A DNA stretch of 64,000 nucleotides from Thermoanaerobacterium aotearoense. Lineage in GTDB: Bacteria > Bacillota > Thermoanaerobacteria > Thermoanaerobacterales > Thermoanaerobacteraceae. The notes under the pieces were generated by a model. The model made no database searches. It saw only the letters and a program-made list of their open reading frames with translations, and had not been told where the DNA came from. Location of the stretch: the NCBI RefSeq assembly GCF_009905255.1, contig NZ_CP047602.1, positions 682,001 through 746,000 on the forward strand, in the 5' to 3' direction. Positions within the stretch are counted from its first letter, which is position 1; every line of letters begins with the position of its first letter. Shown piece by piece: positions 38,086 to 46,830 of the stretch. The position numbers and the translations under genes are program-made.

Positions 38086-40305
38086 ATGTTAAATGTGATC
38101 TTTAACGAGCTCAAGAGATTGGCTCAAAACAGATTTATTAGATTAGCAGTCATAGTGATTATTTTTATGCCACTATTGTACAGTTTTCTTTATTTGTATG
38201 CATTTTGGGATCCATATGGCAAGTTAGACAAACTTCCAGTTGCAGTTGTGAATCAGGATAAAAGTGTACTGTACGACGGAAAATATAAAAATTTTGGAGA
38301 CGACATTGTAAAGGAATTAAAAAATAATCATGATTTTAAATGGAGTTTTGTAAACTACGATGATGGTTTAAATGGTTTAAAAGGCAATAAATATTATTTT
38401 ATGATAGTGATACCTAAAGACTTTTCTAAAAATATTTTAAGTGTCAACGGCAATACTGTAGAAAAGGCTCATATTCAGTATATGACAAATGACAAAAAGA
38501 ATTTTCTGGCGACTCAGCTTGGAAACAAGGCCGTAGAAAATTTGACGCAAAAAATATCTGATACGATAAGGAAAAGCTATATAGATACTGTTTTTTCAAA
38601 CGTTAAAAACATGGGCGATGGTTTAAAACAAGCCTCTTTGGCGGAAAAACAATTATCGGATGGCGCTAAAATGCTAAATGACGGTGTTTCAAAATTAAAT
38701 GATGGCATTAACAAAGCTTTAGTTGGTACAAATCAATTTAAAGATGGATTGTACAATTTAAGCATTGGGGCAAATAACGCATCTTATGGCGCTTCAAATT
38801 TATCAAACGGTGCTCAGATTTTGTCTCAGAAATTAGATGAAGTAGACAAAAACAGCAATTTGATTTTAAATGGAATGAATAACCTAAAAAACGGCTTAAA
38901 TGGAGTGAAAGAGGGCCTCGATGCAATAAGCAATAGCATAAACCAATTGAAAAGCGGTTCAACTGCTGTGACAAACGGTTATGATCAAATCTACCAGAGT
39001 CTATCGTCATTTTTAACAGAATTCGATTCAGTAAGCGATGGATTGAACAGCATTCAAACAAATTTGGACAGCGCTGTTGTTGCATTAAACAATTATGTCG
39101 ATAAACATCCTGAGGCCATGTCAGATGCGGATTTTAAGACGGCGATTACTGTTGTGTCAGAATCTAATTTAGGATTAAAACAGATAATCAATGGACTTGA
39201 AACAAACAAGGCTAAAATGAATGCATTGAATGACTCTCTTAAAAAATTAGACAGTGCTACCAATAATTTAGCAATTGGATATGACAAATTAAATGATGGA
39301 GTATCTAAGCTGCAGTCAGTTGCAGCACAAATTATAAATGGTGAAAATAATTTAAGCAATGGAATTTCTCAGTATGCAAATGGAATATCATTGTTAGATC
39401 AAAAGATGGGCGACATTACATCTGGGCTTTTAAAACTTAATGATGGACTTAATGCGTTAAAACAAGGTGCTTTTAGTTTATACAATGGCTCTAAAGACTT
39501 AAATAATGGGTTGATGACGGTATCTAATGGCAGCAAGCAGATACAATTGAACATGGAGAAACTATACAAAAATCAAGATCTTCTTTACAAAAAGCTTAAG
39601 GATGCAACTGACAAAATAGAAGTGATGGGTACCGGTGATGAGAAAAAGAACATGATAAATGAACCTATTATTCTTGATACCAAGAGATTAAATCCAGTAG
39701 CAAATTATGGCATAGGATTTACACCCTATTTTATACCTTTATCACTTTGGGTTGGTGCATTGATTTTATTCTTTATAATTGATATTTACGATAAAAACGG
39801 CTATAAGGATATTAGCAATGCTTCAATTGTTTTAGGTAAGCTTTTGAGTTTAAGCATTTTAGGCATTTTTCAATCGATAGTTTCTGGTTTTGTGTTGATA
39901 GAAGCACTTAAATTGCCTGTAAACAATTTGTTCTACTATTATATTATAAATGCTGTAATGTCTGTGGTTTTTGTGTTTATTATCGGCTTTTTTGTAATGC
40001 TTCTTGGCATGGCAGGAAAATTCTTCGCTGTTGTGCTTTTGATGCTGCAGTTGACATCATCTGGTGGCGTATTCCCTATGGAATTAGAGCCGAAATTCTT
40101 TAATATTTTAAATCCATTTTTCCCAATGACATATGGCACTCAAGCATTGAGAGAGGCCATTTCAGGCTCTAATATTGGATTGATTGCTCATGATTTATTT
40201 ATCTTATCATGTTTCGGGGTTTTATTTATGCTTTTGTCAATTTTGTTGTCGGGTAAAGTAGGAGATAAGAATAAAATTGATGAAAAGTTAAATGCGGCAA
40301 ATTAA
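38086..40305 (+). CDS. YhgE/Pip-domain membrane protein (ABC-2 type)
   Basis: 739-aa protein: one N-terminal transmembrane segment (about 20-40), a long extracytoplasmic region (about 45-540) with coiled, repeated LxDGxxxLxDG-type motifs (LSDGAKMLNDGVSKLNDG and similar), then five or six transmembrane segments in the last 190 residues. This is the layout of YhgE/Pip proteins, related to phage infection protein and ESX/type VII accessory proteins; they may export a substrate or handle surface polymers. Controlled by its own promoter and palindrome. Substrate unknown. Confidence 0.9.
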   Translation: MLNVIFNELKRLAQNRFIRLAVIVIIFMPLLYSFLYLYAFWDPYGKLDKLPVAVVNQDKSVLYDGKYKNFGDDIVKELKNNHDFKWSFVNYDDGLNGLKGNKYYFMIVIPKDFSKNILSVNGNTVEKAHIQYMTNDKKNFLATQLGNKAVENLTQKISDTIRKSYIDTVFSNVKNMGDGLKQASLAEKQLSDGAKMLNDGVSKLNDGINKALVGTNQFKDGLYNLSIGANNASYGASNLSNGAQILSQKLDEVDKNSNLILNGMNNLKNGLNGVKEGLDAISNSINQLKSGSTAVTNGYDQIYQSLSSFLTEFDSVSDGLNSIQTNLDSAVVALNNYVDKHPEAMSDADFKTAITVVSESNLGLKQIINGLETNKAKMNALNDSLKKLDSATNNLAIGYDKLNDGVSKLQSVAAQIINGENNLSNGISQYANGISLLDQKMGDITSGLLKLNDGLNALKQGAFSLYNGSKDLNNGLMTVSNGSKQIQLNMEKLYKNQDLLYKKLKDATDKIEVMGTGDEKKNMINEPIILDTKRLNPVANYGIGFTPYFIPLSLWVGALILFFIIDIYDKNGYKDISNASIVLGKLLSLSILGIFQSIVSGFVLIEALKLPVNNLFYYYIINAVMSVVFVFIIGFFVMLLGMAGKFFAVVLLMLQLTSSGGVFPMELEPKFFNILNPFFPMTYGTQALREAISGSNIGLIAHDLFILSCFGVLFMLLSILLSGKVGDKNKIDEKLNAAN

Positions 40306-40372
40306 ATTCACATAAGATTCACACAAATATTTAATAATTTTGAAACAATCAGTGATTATAATTCTTATATAG

Positions 40373-40420
40373 AGCATTGCGAGATTAGTTTGCTTTGTAG
40401 CGGCTCGCCATGCTTTTTGT
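40373..40420 (+). terminator. Terminator-like hairpin in the galU leader
   Basis: AGCATTGCGAG pairs with CTCGCCATGCT with one mismatch; loop of 20 bases; then TTTTTGTTTT. A TATAAT at 40357-40362 lies just upstream, so this may be an attenuator or end a ~50-nt RNA. Confidence 0.55.
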
Positions 40421-40467
40421 TTTATACGTTATTGCTTCAATAAATATTTTTTGATGGGGGAATACGC

Positions 40468-41367
40468 ATGAAAATAAGAAAAGCGATAATACCTGCGGCA
40501 GGGCTTGGGACAAGGTTTTTGCCTGCAACAAAAGCACAGCCAAAAGAGATGCTGCCAATAGTAGACAAACCTACGATTCAGTATATAGTTGAAGAAGCTG
40601 TAAACTCAGGCATAGAAGACATACTCATAATAACCGGAAGAAATAAAAGAGCCATAGAAGACCACTTCGACAAATCAGTGGAATTAGAATTAGAGCTTAA
40701 GAAGAAAGGCAAAGAAAATCTTTTAAGCCTCGTTGAAGACATAACAAACATGGTTGACATACATTATATAAGGCAGAAAGAGCCAAAAGGATTGGGACAT
40801 GCCATCTACTGTGCCAGAACATTTGTAGGCGATGAGCCGTTTGCAGTTTTATTAGGAGATGACATAGTTGATGCAGAAGTACCCGTATTAAAGCAGATGA
40901 TAGAGCAGTATGAAAGGTACAACTGCTCGATAATAGGCGTGCAAGAGGTGCCAAAGAGCGAAGTAGACAAATACGGCATAGTAGACGCCAACATGATTGA
41001 TGATAGGCTTTATAGAGTAAACAACTTAATAGAGAAGCCAAGGATAGATGAAGCGCCATCGAACATGGCGATATTGGGAAGGTATATAATATCGCCCAAG
41101 ATATTTGAGATATTGGAAGATATAAAACCTGGAGCAGGAGGAGAGATACAGCTTACAGATGCCCTTAAAGTGCTATTGGAGTATGAAGCCATATACGCGT
41201 ATAATTTCGAAGGGAAAAGGTACGACGTAGGAGACAAGATGGGGTACTTGAAGGCAACGATAGAGTACGCCTTAAAGCGAGATGATTTGAAGGATGAATT
41301 TAGAAAATATCTTGTAGAGATTGTAAACACTTATGATAATCGCGAAGAAATTTTAGTTCAATCATGA
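40468..41367 (+). CDS. galU: UTP-glucose-1-phosphate uridylyltransferase
   Basis: 299-aa cytoplasmic enzyme making UDP-glucose for glycolipids, polysaccharides and galactose use. The nucleotide-binding start [31 protein letters not shown] (in part), GLGHAIYCA, the Asp-containing [10 protein letters not shown] and the sugar-binding LTDALK block are canonical. ATG 40468 follows GATGGGGGAAT. A hairpin with T run sits in its leader. Confidence 0.96.
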   Translation: MKIRKAIIPAAGLGTRFLPATKAQPKEMLPIVDKPTIQYIVEEAVNSGIEDILIITGRNKRAIEDHFDKSVELELELKKKGKENLLSLVEDITNMVDIHYIRQKEPKGLGHAIYCARTFVGDEPFAVLLGDDIVDAEVPVLKQMIEQYERYNCSIIGVQEVPKSEVDKYGIVDANMIDDRLYRVNNLIEKPRIDEAPSNMAILGRYIISPKIFEILEDIKPGAGGEIQLTDALKVLLEYEAIYAYNFEGKRYDVGDKMGYLKATIEYALKRDDLKDEFRKYLVEIVNTYDNREEILVQS

Positions 41368-41387
41368 TATGGATAAATAAAAAAGTC

Positions 41388-41416
41388 TTGTGTAAATCTT
41401 ATAGAGATGTTAAAAT
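41388..41416 (+). promoter_or_regulatory. Promoter of queT-queF
   Basis: TTGTGT (41388-41393) and TAAAAT (41411-41416), 17-bp spacing, about 18 bp before the preQ1 aptamer. Confidence 0.55.
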
Positions 41417-41433
41417 AAATAAGTAATTGAATA

Positions 41434-41528
41434 AGACAGTTCGAAACCATCCTGTCTATAAACAAAACTACGGGCATTGCAAATCAAAAGTTTGCATATA
41501 TGAGCACAGGTGGGCTGTGCTCTTTTTT
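41434..41528 (+). promoter_or_regulatory. preQ1-I riboswitch with terminator
   Basis: Stem AGACAG/CTGTCT encloses TTCGAAACCATC and is followed by TATAAACAAAACTA, the A-rich pseudoknot tail of preQ1-I aptamers (41434-41470). Downstream, GAGCACAG/CTGTGCTC plus TTTTTT (41502-41528) is the terminator. The genes behind it, queT and queF, belong to the expected pathway. Confidence 0.93.
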
Positions 41529-41578
41529 CATTATGTTTATGGAAGGATGTGATAACTGGAAATTTTAGGAGGTATAGT

Positions 41579-42067
41579 GTGAACGGAGGATTTTTAAAAA
41601 AGAAGTACAGTCTTACTCAAAAATTGACCATATCTGGATTGGTAATGGCATTGTACCTTGTTGTAATGTACTTTACACAAAATTTCGCTTTTGGCCAGTA
41701 CCAGATAAGAATAGCAACATCGATTTATGCATTGTCTGCTATTTTCCCATTTTTGATATTGCCGATGGGGTTAAGCAATATGCTTAGCAATATTTTAATG
41801 GGAGGCTTAGGGCTTCCTGATATGATTGGAGGCTTTTTCGTAGGCATATTAACGTCGTATGCAGTTTACCTTATTAGAAAGTATCGTCTAAACGATTGGT
41901 TTATCTCTATTCCTATAATATTATTTCCAGGCCTTATAGTGCCAATTTGGCTTTCTGTTTTGCTTAAAATACCGTATCACATATTGGCTATAAGCGTTAC
42001 AGTAGGTCAGATTATACCGGGAATTGTAGGTGTACTGTTAGTCAAACAGTTGAAAAACAAATTATGA
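41579..42067 (+). CDS. queT: QueT-family queuosine precursor transporter
   Basis: 162-aa membrane protein with about five to six hydrophobic segments. The pattern QIRIATSIYALSAIFPFLILPMGLSNMLSNILMGGLGLPD is typical of the QueT/QrtT family of energy-coupling-type precursor uptake proteins. GTG 41579 is chosen because AGGAGGT (41567-41573) precedes it. The preQ1-I riboswitch upstream and queF 15 bp downstream support the assignment. It probably imports preQ0, preQ1 or queuine. Confidence 0.88.
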   Translation: MNGGFLKKKYSLTQKLTISGLVMALYLVVMYFTQNFAFGQYQIRIATSIYALSAIFPFLILPMGLSNMLSNILMGGLGLPDMIGGFFVGILTSYAVYLIRKYRLNDWFISIPIILFPGLIVPIWLSVLLKIPYHILAISVTVGQIIPGIVGVLLVKQLKNKL

Positions 42068-42082
42068 TGGAGTGTGAGTATC

Positions 42083-42577
42083 ATGCCGAGAGATGAGAAA
42101 GAGCTTAACGGATTATCTCAATTAGGGAATAAAGAGACTAAATATATTTTCGATTACGATCCATCTTTGCTTGAGACATTTCCTAATAAACATCAAGAGA
42201 ATGACTATTTTGTAAAGTTCAATTGTCCTGAATTCACAAGCCTTTGCCCTAAGACTGGACAGCCTGACTTTGCTACAATATACATTTCATATGTTCCAGA
42301 CAAACTGATGGTTGAAAGTAAATCTCTAAAACTTTATCTTTTTAGCTTTAGAAATCACGGTGATTTTCATGAAGACTGCGTAAATATAATCATGAAAGAT
42401 TTAATAAAACTGTTGGATCCAAAATACATCGAAGTTTGGGGCAAGTTTACGCCAAGAGGTGGAATATCGATAGATCCATATTGCAACTACGGAAAGCCTG
42501 GAACGAAATGGGAAGATGTGGCTCAAAAAAGGCTTTTTTACCACGACATGTATCCTGAAAAAGTGGATAACAGGTGA
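42083..42577 (+). CDS. queF: NADPH-dependent 7-cyano-7-deazaguanine reductase QueF
   Basis: 164-aa unimodular QueF that reduces preQ0 to preQ1 in queuosine synthesis. Catalytic Cys55 and Asp62 are in [11 protein letters not shown]; the NADPH-site region [21 protein letters not shown] is present. ATG 42083 is preferred, since GGAG at 42069 is too near GTG 42074. Second gene under the preQ1-I riboswitch. queC, queD and queE are not in the window. Confidence 0.96.
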   Translation: MPRDEKELNGLSQLGNKETKYIFDYDPSLLETFPNKHQENDYFVKFNCPEFTSLCPKTGQPDFATIYISYVPDKLMVESKSLKLYLFSFRNHGDFHEDCVNIIMKDLIKLLDPKYIEVWGKFTPRGGISIDPYCNYGKPGTKWEDVAQKRLFYHDMYPEKVDNR

Positions 42578-42626
42578 TTTTGTGATATAATATAGATATC
42601 AGTTGGCGCTAAAGGAGATGCAATAC

Positions 42627-43178
42627 ATGAAAATCGGGATAATAAGCGATACACACGGCGATTATGCATCATGGGAAAAAGCCATTAGCTATCTTCATGA
42701 TGCTGATTTGATACTGCATGCAGGGGATGTCTTGTATCATGGTCCCAGAAATGATATTCCATCTGGATATAATCCTAAGAAACTTATTGATGCCATAAAT
42801 GATTGCAAAATACCTATTTTGATTTCGAGGGGAAACTGTGATGCATCTGTAGACCAAATGGTATTGAATGTTCCTATTCAATCGCCTTACGTCTTTGCAA
42901 TGATTGAAAATAAAAGGTTTTTAGTACAGCACGGTGATCATATAAGTCAAGACGAAATACAGAATTTAATTTTCAGGTACAAGCTTGATTATTTTATTAC
43001 TGGACATACTCATATTCCGGTGTTGAAGAAACATGACGATTGCATCATTGTAAATCCAGGTTCTACATCATTAAGCAAAAGAGACGATAGAATAAACACT
43101 ATAAGCATAATTGATGACAATGGCATCTATATTTTAGACATAGATACAGGTAATAAGATAATTGAAATCAAAAATTAA
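42627..43178 (+). CDS. YfcE-family metallophosphoesterase (second copy)
   Basis: 183-aa calcineurin-like phosphoesterase with SDTHGDYASWEKA, LHAGDVLYHGPR, RGNCD, QHGDHI and TGHTHIPVL metal-binding motifs. It resembles YfcE of enteric bacteria more closely than the 28361 copy, as it has the HGPRNDIPSGY insertion. ATG 42627 follows AAAGGAGAT. Monocistronic, ending in a bidirectional terminator. Biological substrate unknown. Confidence 0.92.
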   Translation: MKIGIISDTHGDYASWEKAISYLHDADLILHAGDVLYHGPRNDIPSGYNPKKLIDAINDCKIPILISRGNCDASVDQMVLNVPIQSPYVFAMIENKRFLVQHGDHISQDEIQNLIFRYKLDYFITGHTHIPVLKKHDDCIIVNPGSTSLSKRDDRINTISIIDDNGIYILDIDTGNKIIEIKN

Positions 43179-43200
43179 AACCACCTAAATAGGTGGTTTT
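43177..43200. terminator. Bidirectional terminator, phosphoesterase/nitroreductase
   Basis: AAAACCACCT/AGGTGGTTTT, 10-bp perfect stem, loop AAAT; flanks suit both directions. Confidence 0.88.
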
Positions 43201-43208
43201 AATCATAT

Positions 43209-43826
43209 CTATACAACTTTTACTATCTTTTCATATCCATTTCTCTTTAACCTTGGATAAAGCGTTTTGCTTTCATCAAAGTACCCGATAGATATAAGCA
43301 TCACTACGACCTTGTCATCAGGTATACCAAAGGCTTCTTTTAACTTATCTTCCTCAAAGCCGATCATCGCATGTGAGTCAACTCCGTAGTATTTTGCAGC
43401 GTACATTATGGACATGCTTAAGAGTGATGTATTTCTGACGGCAAAATTGTTTGCTTTTAGGTCTGTATTGTACAGCATGTTTTTAGCAAAATCGATGCTG
43501 CCTTGTATCTTGTCATCAGGAATTCCCACGTCTCTCATGTACCACCATGCAGGATTATCTTCCTTATATGCGTTTTTATCGCCTATCATGATTAAAGTGA
43601 CCGGCGCATCAAGAATCTTTGGCTGTTTCAATGCGACATCGTAAAGTTTTTCCTTTGCTTCCTTTGACTTTACAGCGATTATCTCCCAAGGTTGCAAGTT
43701 AAATGCAGATGGGGCCAAAACTGCTAAGTCAATTATTTTTTTTAATGTATCCTCATCAAGTTCTTTATTCTTATCAAAGAAATTAACAGAACGCCTTTCT
43801 TCGAACACTTCTTTTAAATCTTTCAT
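43209..43826 (-). CDS. Nitroreductase-family protein
   Basis: 205-aa FMN-dependent oxidoreductase. The N-terminal ERRSVNFFDKNKELD, the APSAFNLQPWEIIAVKS block (FMN-binding Ser/Asn) and the C-terminal GYFDESKTLYPRLKR are typical of the NfsB/YdfN-like group. It may reduce nitro compounds, quinones or flavins. Its start follows AGGAGGAAA. The promoter region contains a 16-bp palindrome (43871), suggesting a dedicated repressor. Confidence 0.93.
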   Translation of the reverse strand: MKDLKEVFEERRSVNFFDKNKELDEDTLKKIIDLAVLAPSAFNLQPWEIIAVKSKEAKEKLYDVALKQPKILDAPVTLIMIGDKNAYKEDNPAWWYMRDVGIPDDKIQGSIDFAKNMLYNTDLKANNFAVRNTSLLSMSIMYAAKYYGVDSHAMIGFEEDKLKEAFGIPDDKVVVMLISIGYFDESKTLYPRLKRNGYEKIVKVV

Positions 43827-43859
43827 AATATTTCCTCCTAATTTTGAAATTACACCTAA

Positions 43860-43887
43860 ATTATATCACATGTTTTTCGAAAAACAA
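43860..43887 (-). promoter_or_regulatory. Putative nitroreductase promoter with 16-bp palindrome
   Basis: On the minus strand TTGTTT (43887-43882) and TATAAT (43865-43860) are 16 bp apart. The perfect palindrome TGTTTTTCGAAAAACA (43871-43886) covers the spacer and -35 region. Confidence 0.55.
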
Positions 43888-43977
43888 AGAAATCGGATAG
43901 ACATACTATGAAATATGATTAGATCGAAAAAAGTTGTATAATATATGTGGACAAAATTTTGCATTGGAGGTCTTTTT

Positions 43978-44994
43978 ATGGATTGGAATGAGATAAGGGA
44001 AAAAGCAAGGGAAAACATGAAAGGCTATTGCAGGGGATGCAAAAGATGTGACGGCATTGCATGTGCTGGTGAAGTCCCTGGTATGGGCGGTACAGGTACG
44101 GGAAATGGATTTATCGAAAACGTAAAGGCTTTAGACAGATGGAAAGTCAAGTTGAAGACGCTTCACGATGTTCTAAAGCCTGACATAACCACATCACTTT
44201 TTGGCTTTCAAGTCAAGATGCCTGTTTTAGCTGCTCCAATGACAGGGCTTAAGGGAAATGCAGGCGGATATTTGTCTGAACGTGAATACGATATGATGGT
44301 TGCAGAGGCGTGCAAAAATGTAGGAACCATATTTATGTCTGGTGATGCTAATGATAAGGACATGTATCCTGCAGGCATCGATGCTATAAAATCAACAGGT
44401 GTTTTAGGAATACCATTTTCTAAACCCCGGACAGTAGAAGAAATAATAGAGAAGGCGAAGATTGCCAAAGAAGCAGGAGCTGTGGCGTTTGGCGTTGATG
44501 TGGATGGAGCAGGGCTTATCATGATGATAAAAAGCGGTCAGTTTGTGGGTCCAAAATCGAGAAAAGAGATCGAGATGATAGTTGAAAATATTGAGCTTCC
44601 TTTAATATTAAAGGGTATCATGACGGCAGAAGAGGCGATGATTGCGGCAGAAGCAGGTGTAAAGGCAATTGTCGTTTCAAATCATGGAGGAAGAGTATTA
44701 GATCACACGATGGGAACTGCCGATGTCCTACCTGACATTACAAAAGCTGTTGGTGACAAAATCGATGTATTGGTGGATGGCGGCGTAAGAACAGGCATAG
44801 ATGTTTTAAAGATGCTGTCATTGGGAGCAAAAGCCGTCTTAATAGGAAGACCTATAATGATTGCTGCACATGGAGGAGGAAGAGAAGCCATAGAGTTTTA
44901 TCTCAACAAGGTTGCTGACGAGCTGTATCAGGCCATGATCCTCACTGGATGCAAAGACTTAAAGAACGTGCCAGAAGTGTATAAAGCAAGCTGA
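43978..44994 (+). CDS. FMN-dependent alpha-hydroxy-acid oxidase/dehydrogenase-like protein
   Basis: 338-aa TIM-barrel flavoprotein. The FMN/substrate motifs GVDVDGAG, LILKGIMTAEEAM, VSNHGGRVLDH (catalytic His) and VDGGVRTGIDVLKMLSLGAKAVLIGRP (in part) match the lactate oxidase/glycolate oxidase family. Its N-terminus has a Cys cluster (CRGCKRCDGIACAGE), which sets off a subfamily of anaerobes and may bind a metal. ATG 43978 follows GGAGG. Substrate unknown. Confidence 0.9.
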   Translation: MDWNEIREKARENMKGYCRGCKRCDGIACAGEVPGMGGTGTGNGFIENVKALDRWKVKLKTLHDVLKPDITTSLFGFQVKMPVLAAPMTGLKGNAGGYLSEREYDMMVAEACKNVGTIFMSGDANDKDMYPAGIDAIKSTGVLGIPFSKPRTVEEIIEKAKIAKEAGAVAFGVDVDGAGLIMMIKSGQFVGPKSRKEIEMIVENIELPLILKGIMTAEEAMIAAEAGVKAIVVSNHGGRVLDHTMGTADVLPDITKAVGDKIDVLVDGGVRTGIDVLKMLSLGAKAVLIGRPIMIAAHGGGREAIEFYLNKVADELYQAMILTGCKDLKNVPEVYKAS

Positions 44995-45022
44995 TATGAA
45001 AAGATAGAAATGAGGTAATTTT

Positions 45023-45604
45023 ATGACAAATCCTAAAGTTGATGAGTATTTAGAAAAAGTTTCAAACTGGAAAGATGAGTTGGAAAAGTTAAGAGAAATA
45101 ATGTTGGAGTTTCAATTAGAGGAAGATTTAAAATGGGGTAAGCCATGTTATTCATACAATAAAAGCAATATAGCCATATTGATAGGATTTAAGGAATACT
45201 GTGCGATTTCATTCTTCAAGGGCTCTTTGCTAAATGATGAAAAAGGAATCTTAATTAAACCTGGCGAAAATTCTCAGGCATCTCGACAGATCAGGTTTAA
45301 AAGCATTGAAGAAATTGCCGAGAAAGAGGATGTTTTAAAGGAATACATCACTAAAGCGATTGAAATTGAAAAGCTGGGAATGAAAGTAGATTTTAAAAAG
45401 AACGATGAGACTAAAATACCTTATGAATTTCAGATTAAATTGGATGAAGATCCTATTTTAAAATCAGCTTTTTTTGCATTGACCCCTGGGCGGCAGAGGG
45501 CGTACATTATTTATTTTTCGCAACCGAAGCAATCTAAGACGAGAGAGGCAAGAGTTGATAAATATATAGGAAAAATCTTAAGCGGAAAGGGATTAAATGA
45601 CTAA
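45023..45604 (+). CDS. YdeI/OmpD-associated-like protein (DUF1801 family)
   Basis: 193-aa soluble protein. The N-terminal two thirds (EEDLKWGKPCYSYNKSNIAILIGFKEYCAISFFKGSLL, in part) match the YdhG/DUF1801 fold; the C-terminus FFALTPGRQRAYIIYFSQPKQSKTREAR matches YdeI-type bacteriocin-protection/iron-chaperone proteins. The combination is common and of uncertain function. Start ATG 45023 after GAGGTAAT; its own terminator follows. Confidence 0.88.
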   Translation: MTNPKVDEYLEKVSNWKDELEKLREIMLEFQLEEDLKWGKPCYSYNKSNIAILIGFKEYCAISFFKGSLLNDEKGILIKPGENSQASRQIRFKSIEEIAEKEDVLKEYITKAIEIEKLGMKVDFKKNDETKIPYEFQIKLDEDPILKSAFFALTPGRQRAYIIYFSQPKQSKTREARVDKYIGKILSGKGLND

Positions 45605-45605
45605 A

Positions 45606-45635
45606 CGGCGGATGTTTCCGCCTATTTTATTTTTA
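45606..45635 (+). terminator. Terminator of the YdeI-like gene
   Basis: GGCGGA/TCCGCC stem with loop TGTT followed by TATTTTATTTTT. Confidence 0.85.
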
Positions 45636-45654
45636 TAAAACATTGTAAAGGCTA

Positions 45655-45685
45655 TTGACATTTATGTATTATAGTGTTATATAAT
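45655..45685 (+). promoter_or_regulatory. Promoter of the GntR/ABC operon
   Basis: TTGACA (45655-45660) with TATATA at 45678-45683 (17 bp) or TATAAT at 45680-45685 (19 bp). Confidence 0.65.
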
Positions 45686-45699
45686 TATATAACAGTATA
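45670..45699. promoter_or_regulatory. 30-bp palindrome over the -10 region, probable GntR operator
   Basis: The two half-sites TATAGTGTTATATAA and TTATATAACAGTATA are inverted copies with one mismatched pair (G opposite G); the inner 20 bp are perfect. It overlaps the promoter of an operon containing a GntR gene. Confidence 0.75.
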
Positions 45700-45719
45700 A
45701 AACTTAAGGAGGTTGTTTT

Positions 45720-46823
45720 ATGAGAAATAATTTGATTGAAGCAATTGTCTTCCTTTTATCGATTATCGTGATTCTTGTTGGGTTTGCAGTTGTCATTTCT
45801 AAAAAGACGTTTAATATGCAATTGCTTAAGAGATTTAATGAAAGCAGAATGGTGAGGCTGATCTTCTCATTGGTATGTATATTTTTAGCTTGGATTATGC
45901 CATGGTTTTCTGTCAAGATGTTGATGGCTATCGGGGCTTTTGGACTTTTAATAAGCATCTTTCCCATTAAAAGGAGCTCTTCCCTTATATCAATAGGGAT
46001 TGCGGTTATACTTTTTGGACTTGTTGCATTAGGGCTTGTAGGACTATACTCATATCAAGGTGTTGGGAGCGTATCAAATAGCGTATTGCGGATAACAAAC
46101 AGTTTTCCAATAGACGTAAAGAGCACAGTGGATAATAGCCTACGCATTGATGGAAGCGAAAGAATAATGCCTGATAAGAAAATATCATTAAAAGATGTAA
46201 AGAATGTCAACTTATCAGTAAAAGGTGGAATAGAAATAAAGTTTACAAATGATGACACTATTTACATTCCATCCGAATTGAATGTGGAAAGCGATAATGG
46301 AAATTTGACAGTTTTTGAAAAAACTCCAAAGCAAAACGTCACTTATGTGATCGAATTGGGAACTAATCCAAATGAGGCTGTAGATATAAGATCTGCAGGT
46401 ATTGAGATCACTGGAAGCGGTAATTTCAATAATTTCAGTTTAAATTCTGCAGGTTCTTCAATAAATGGCAATATATCTTCTAATAATGATGTGTATTTAA
46501 GTTGTGCCGGACTTAAAGTGACCGGGAATTTAAAGGGAAAGGTCTTGAACATTAATAGTTCTGGTACAACTCTGAATGGAGAATTAGATTTTAACAAAAT
46601 AATTGTTAATTCAACAGGTTTAGCTATAAATGAGATGTCGAGATTTAGTGAGCTAAATATTAATGCAACTGGACTTTACGGTAGAATCGCTATTTTAAAC
46701 AGCAGCAATGAAAGAGGAAATCTTACTGTAAATTCGACAGGCGGGACATTAACTGTAATAAATAAGAATAAAGCACCTGTAGACATCAATACTTCCGGTT
46801 TTATAAAAATAACTAAAGAGTGA
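45720..46823 (+). CDS. Membrane-anchored beta-helix protein (DUF4097/adhesin-like)
   Basis: 367-aa protein with about four hydrophobic segments in the first 130 residues and a soluble C-terminal part built of repeated short strands: FNNFSLNSAGSSINGN, VYLSCAGLKVTGNLKG, LNINSSGTTLNGELD, INATGLYGR. Such strings form right-handed beta-helices as in DUF4097/LiaF-like proteins linked to envelope stress. First gene of an operon with a GntR regulator and an ABC transporter, so it may be a sensor or target of that system. Confidence 0.75.
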   Translation: MRNNLIEAIVFLLSIIVILVGFAVVISKKTFNMQLLKRFNESRMVRLIFSLVCIFLAWIMPWFSVKMLMAIGAFGLLISIFPIKRSSSLISIGIAVILFGLVALGLVGLYSYQGVGSVSNSVLRITNSFPIDVKSTVDNSLRIDGSERIMPDKKISLKDVKNVNLSVKGGIEIKFTNDDTIYIPSELNVESDNGNLTVFEKTPKQNVTYVIELGTNPNEAVDIRSAGIEITGSGNFNNFSLNSAGSSINGNISSNNDVYLSCAGLKVTGNLKGKVLNINSSGTTLNGELDFNKIIVNSTGLAINEMSRFSELNINATGLYGRIAILNSSNERGNLTVNSTGGTLTVINKNKAPVDINTSGFIKITKE

Positions 46824-46830
46824 TTGCAAA

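Noticed and set aside
40697-41059. 120-aa minus-strand ORF opposite galU
   Set aside because: Low-complexity Leu/Ser-rich shadow of a clear gene in the other strand; no ribosome site.
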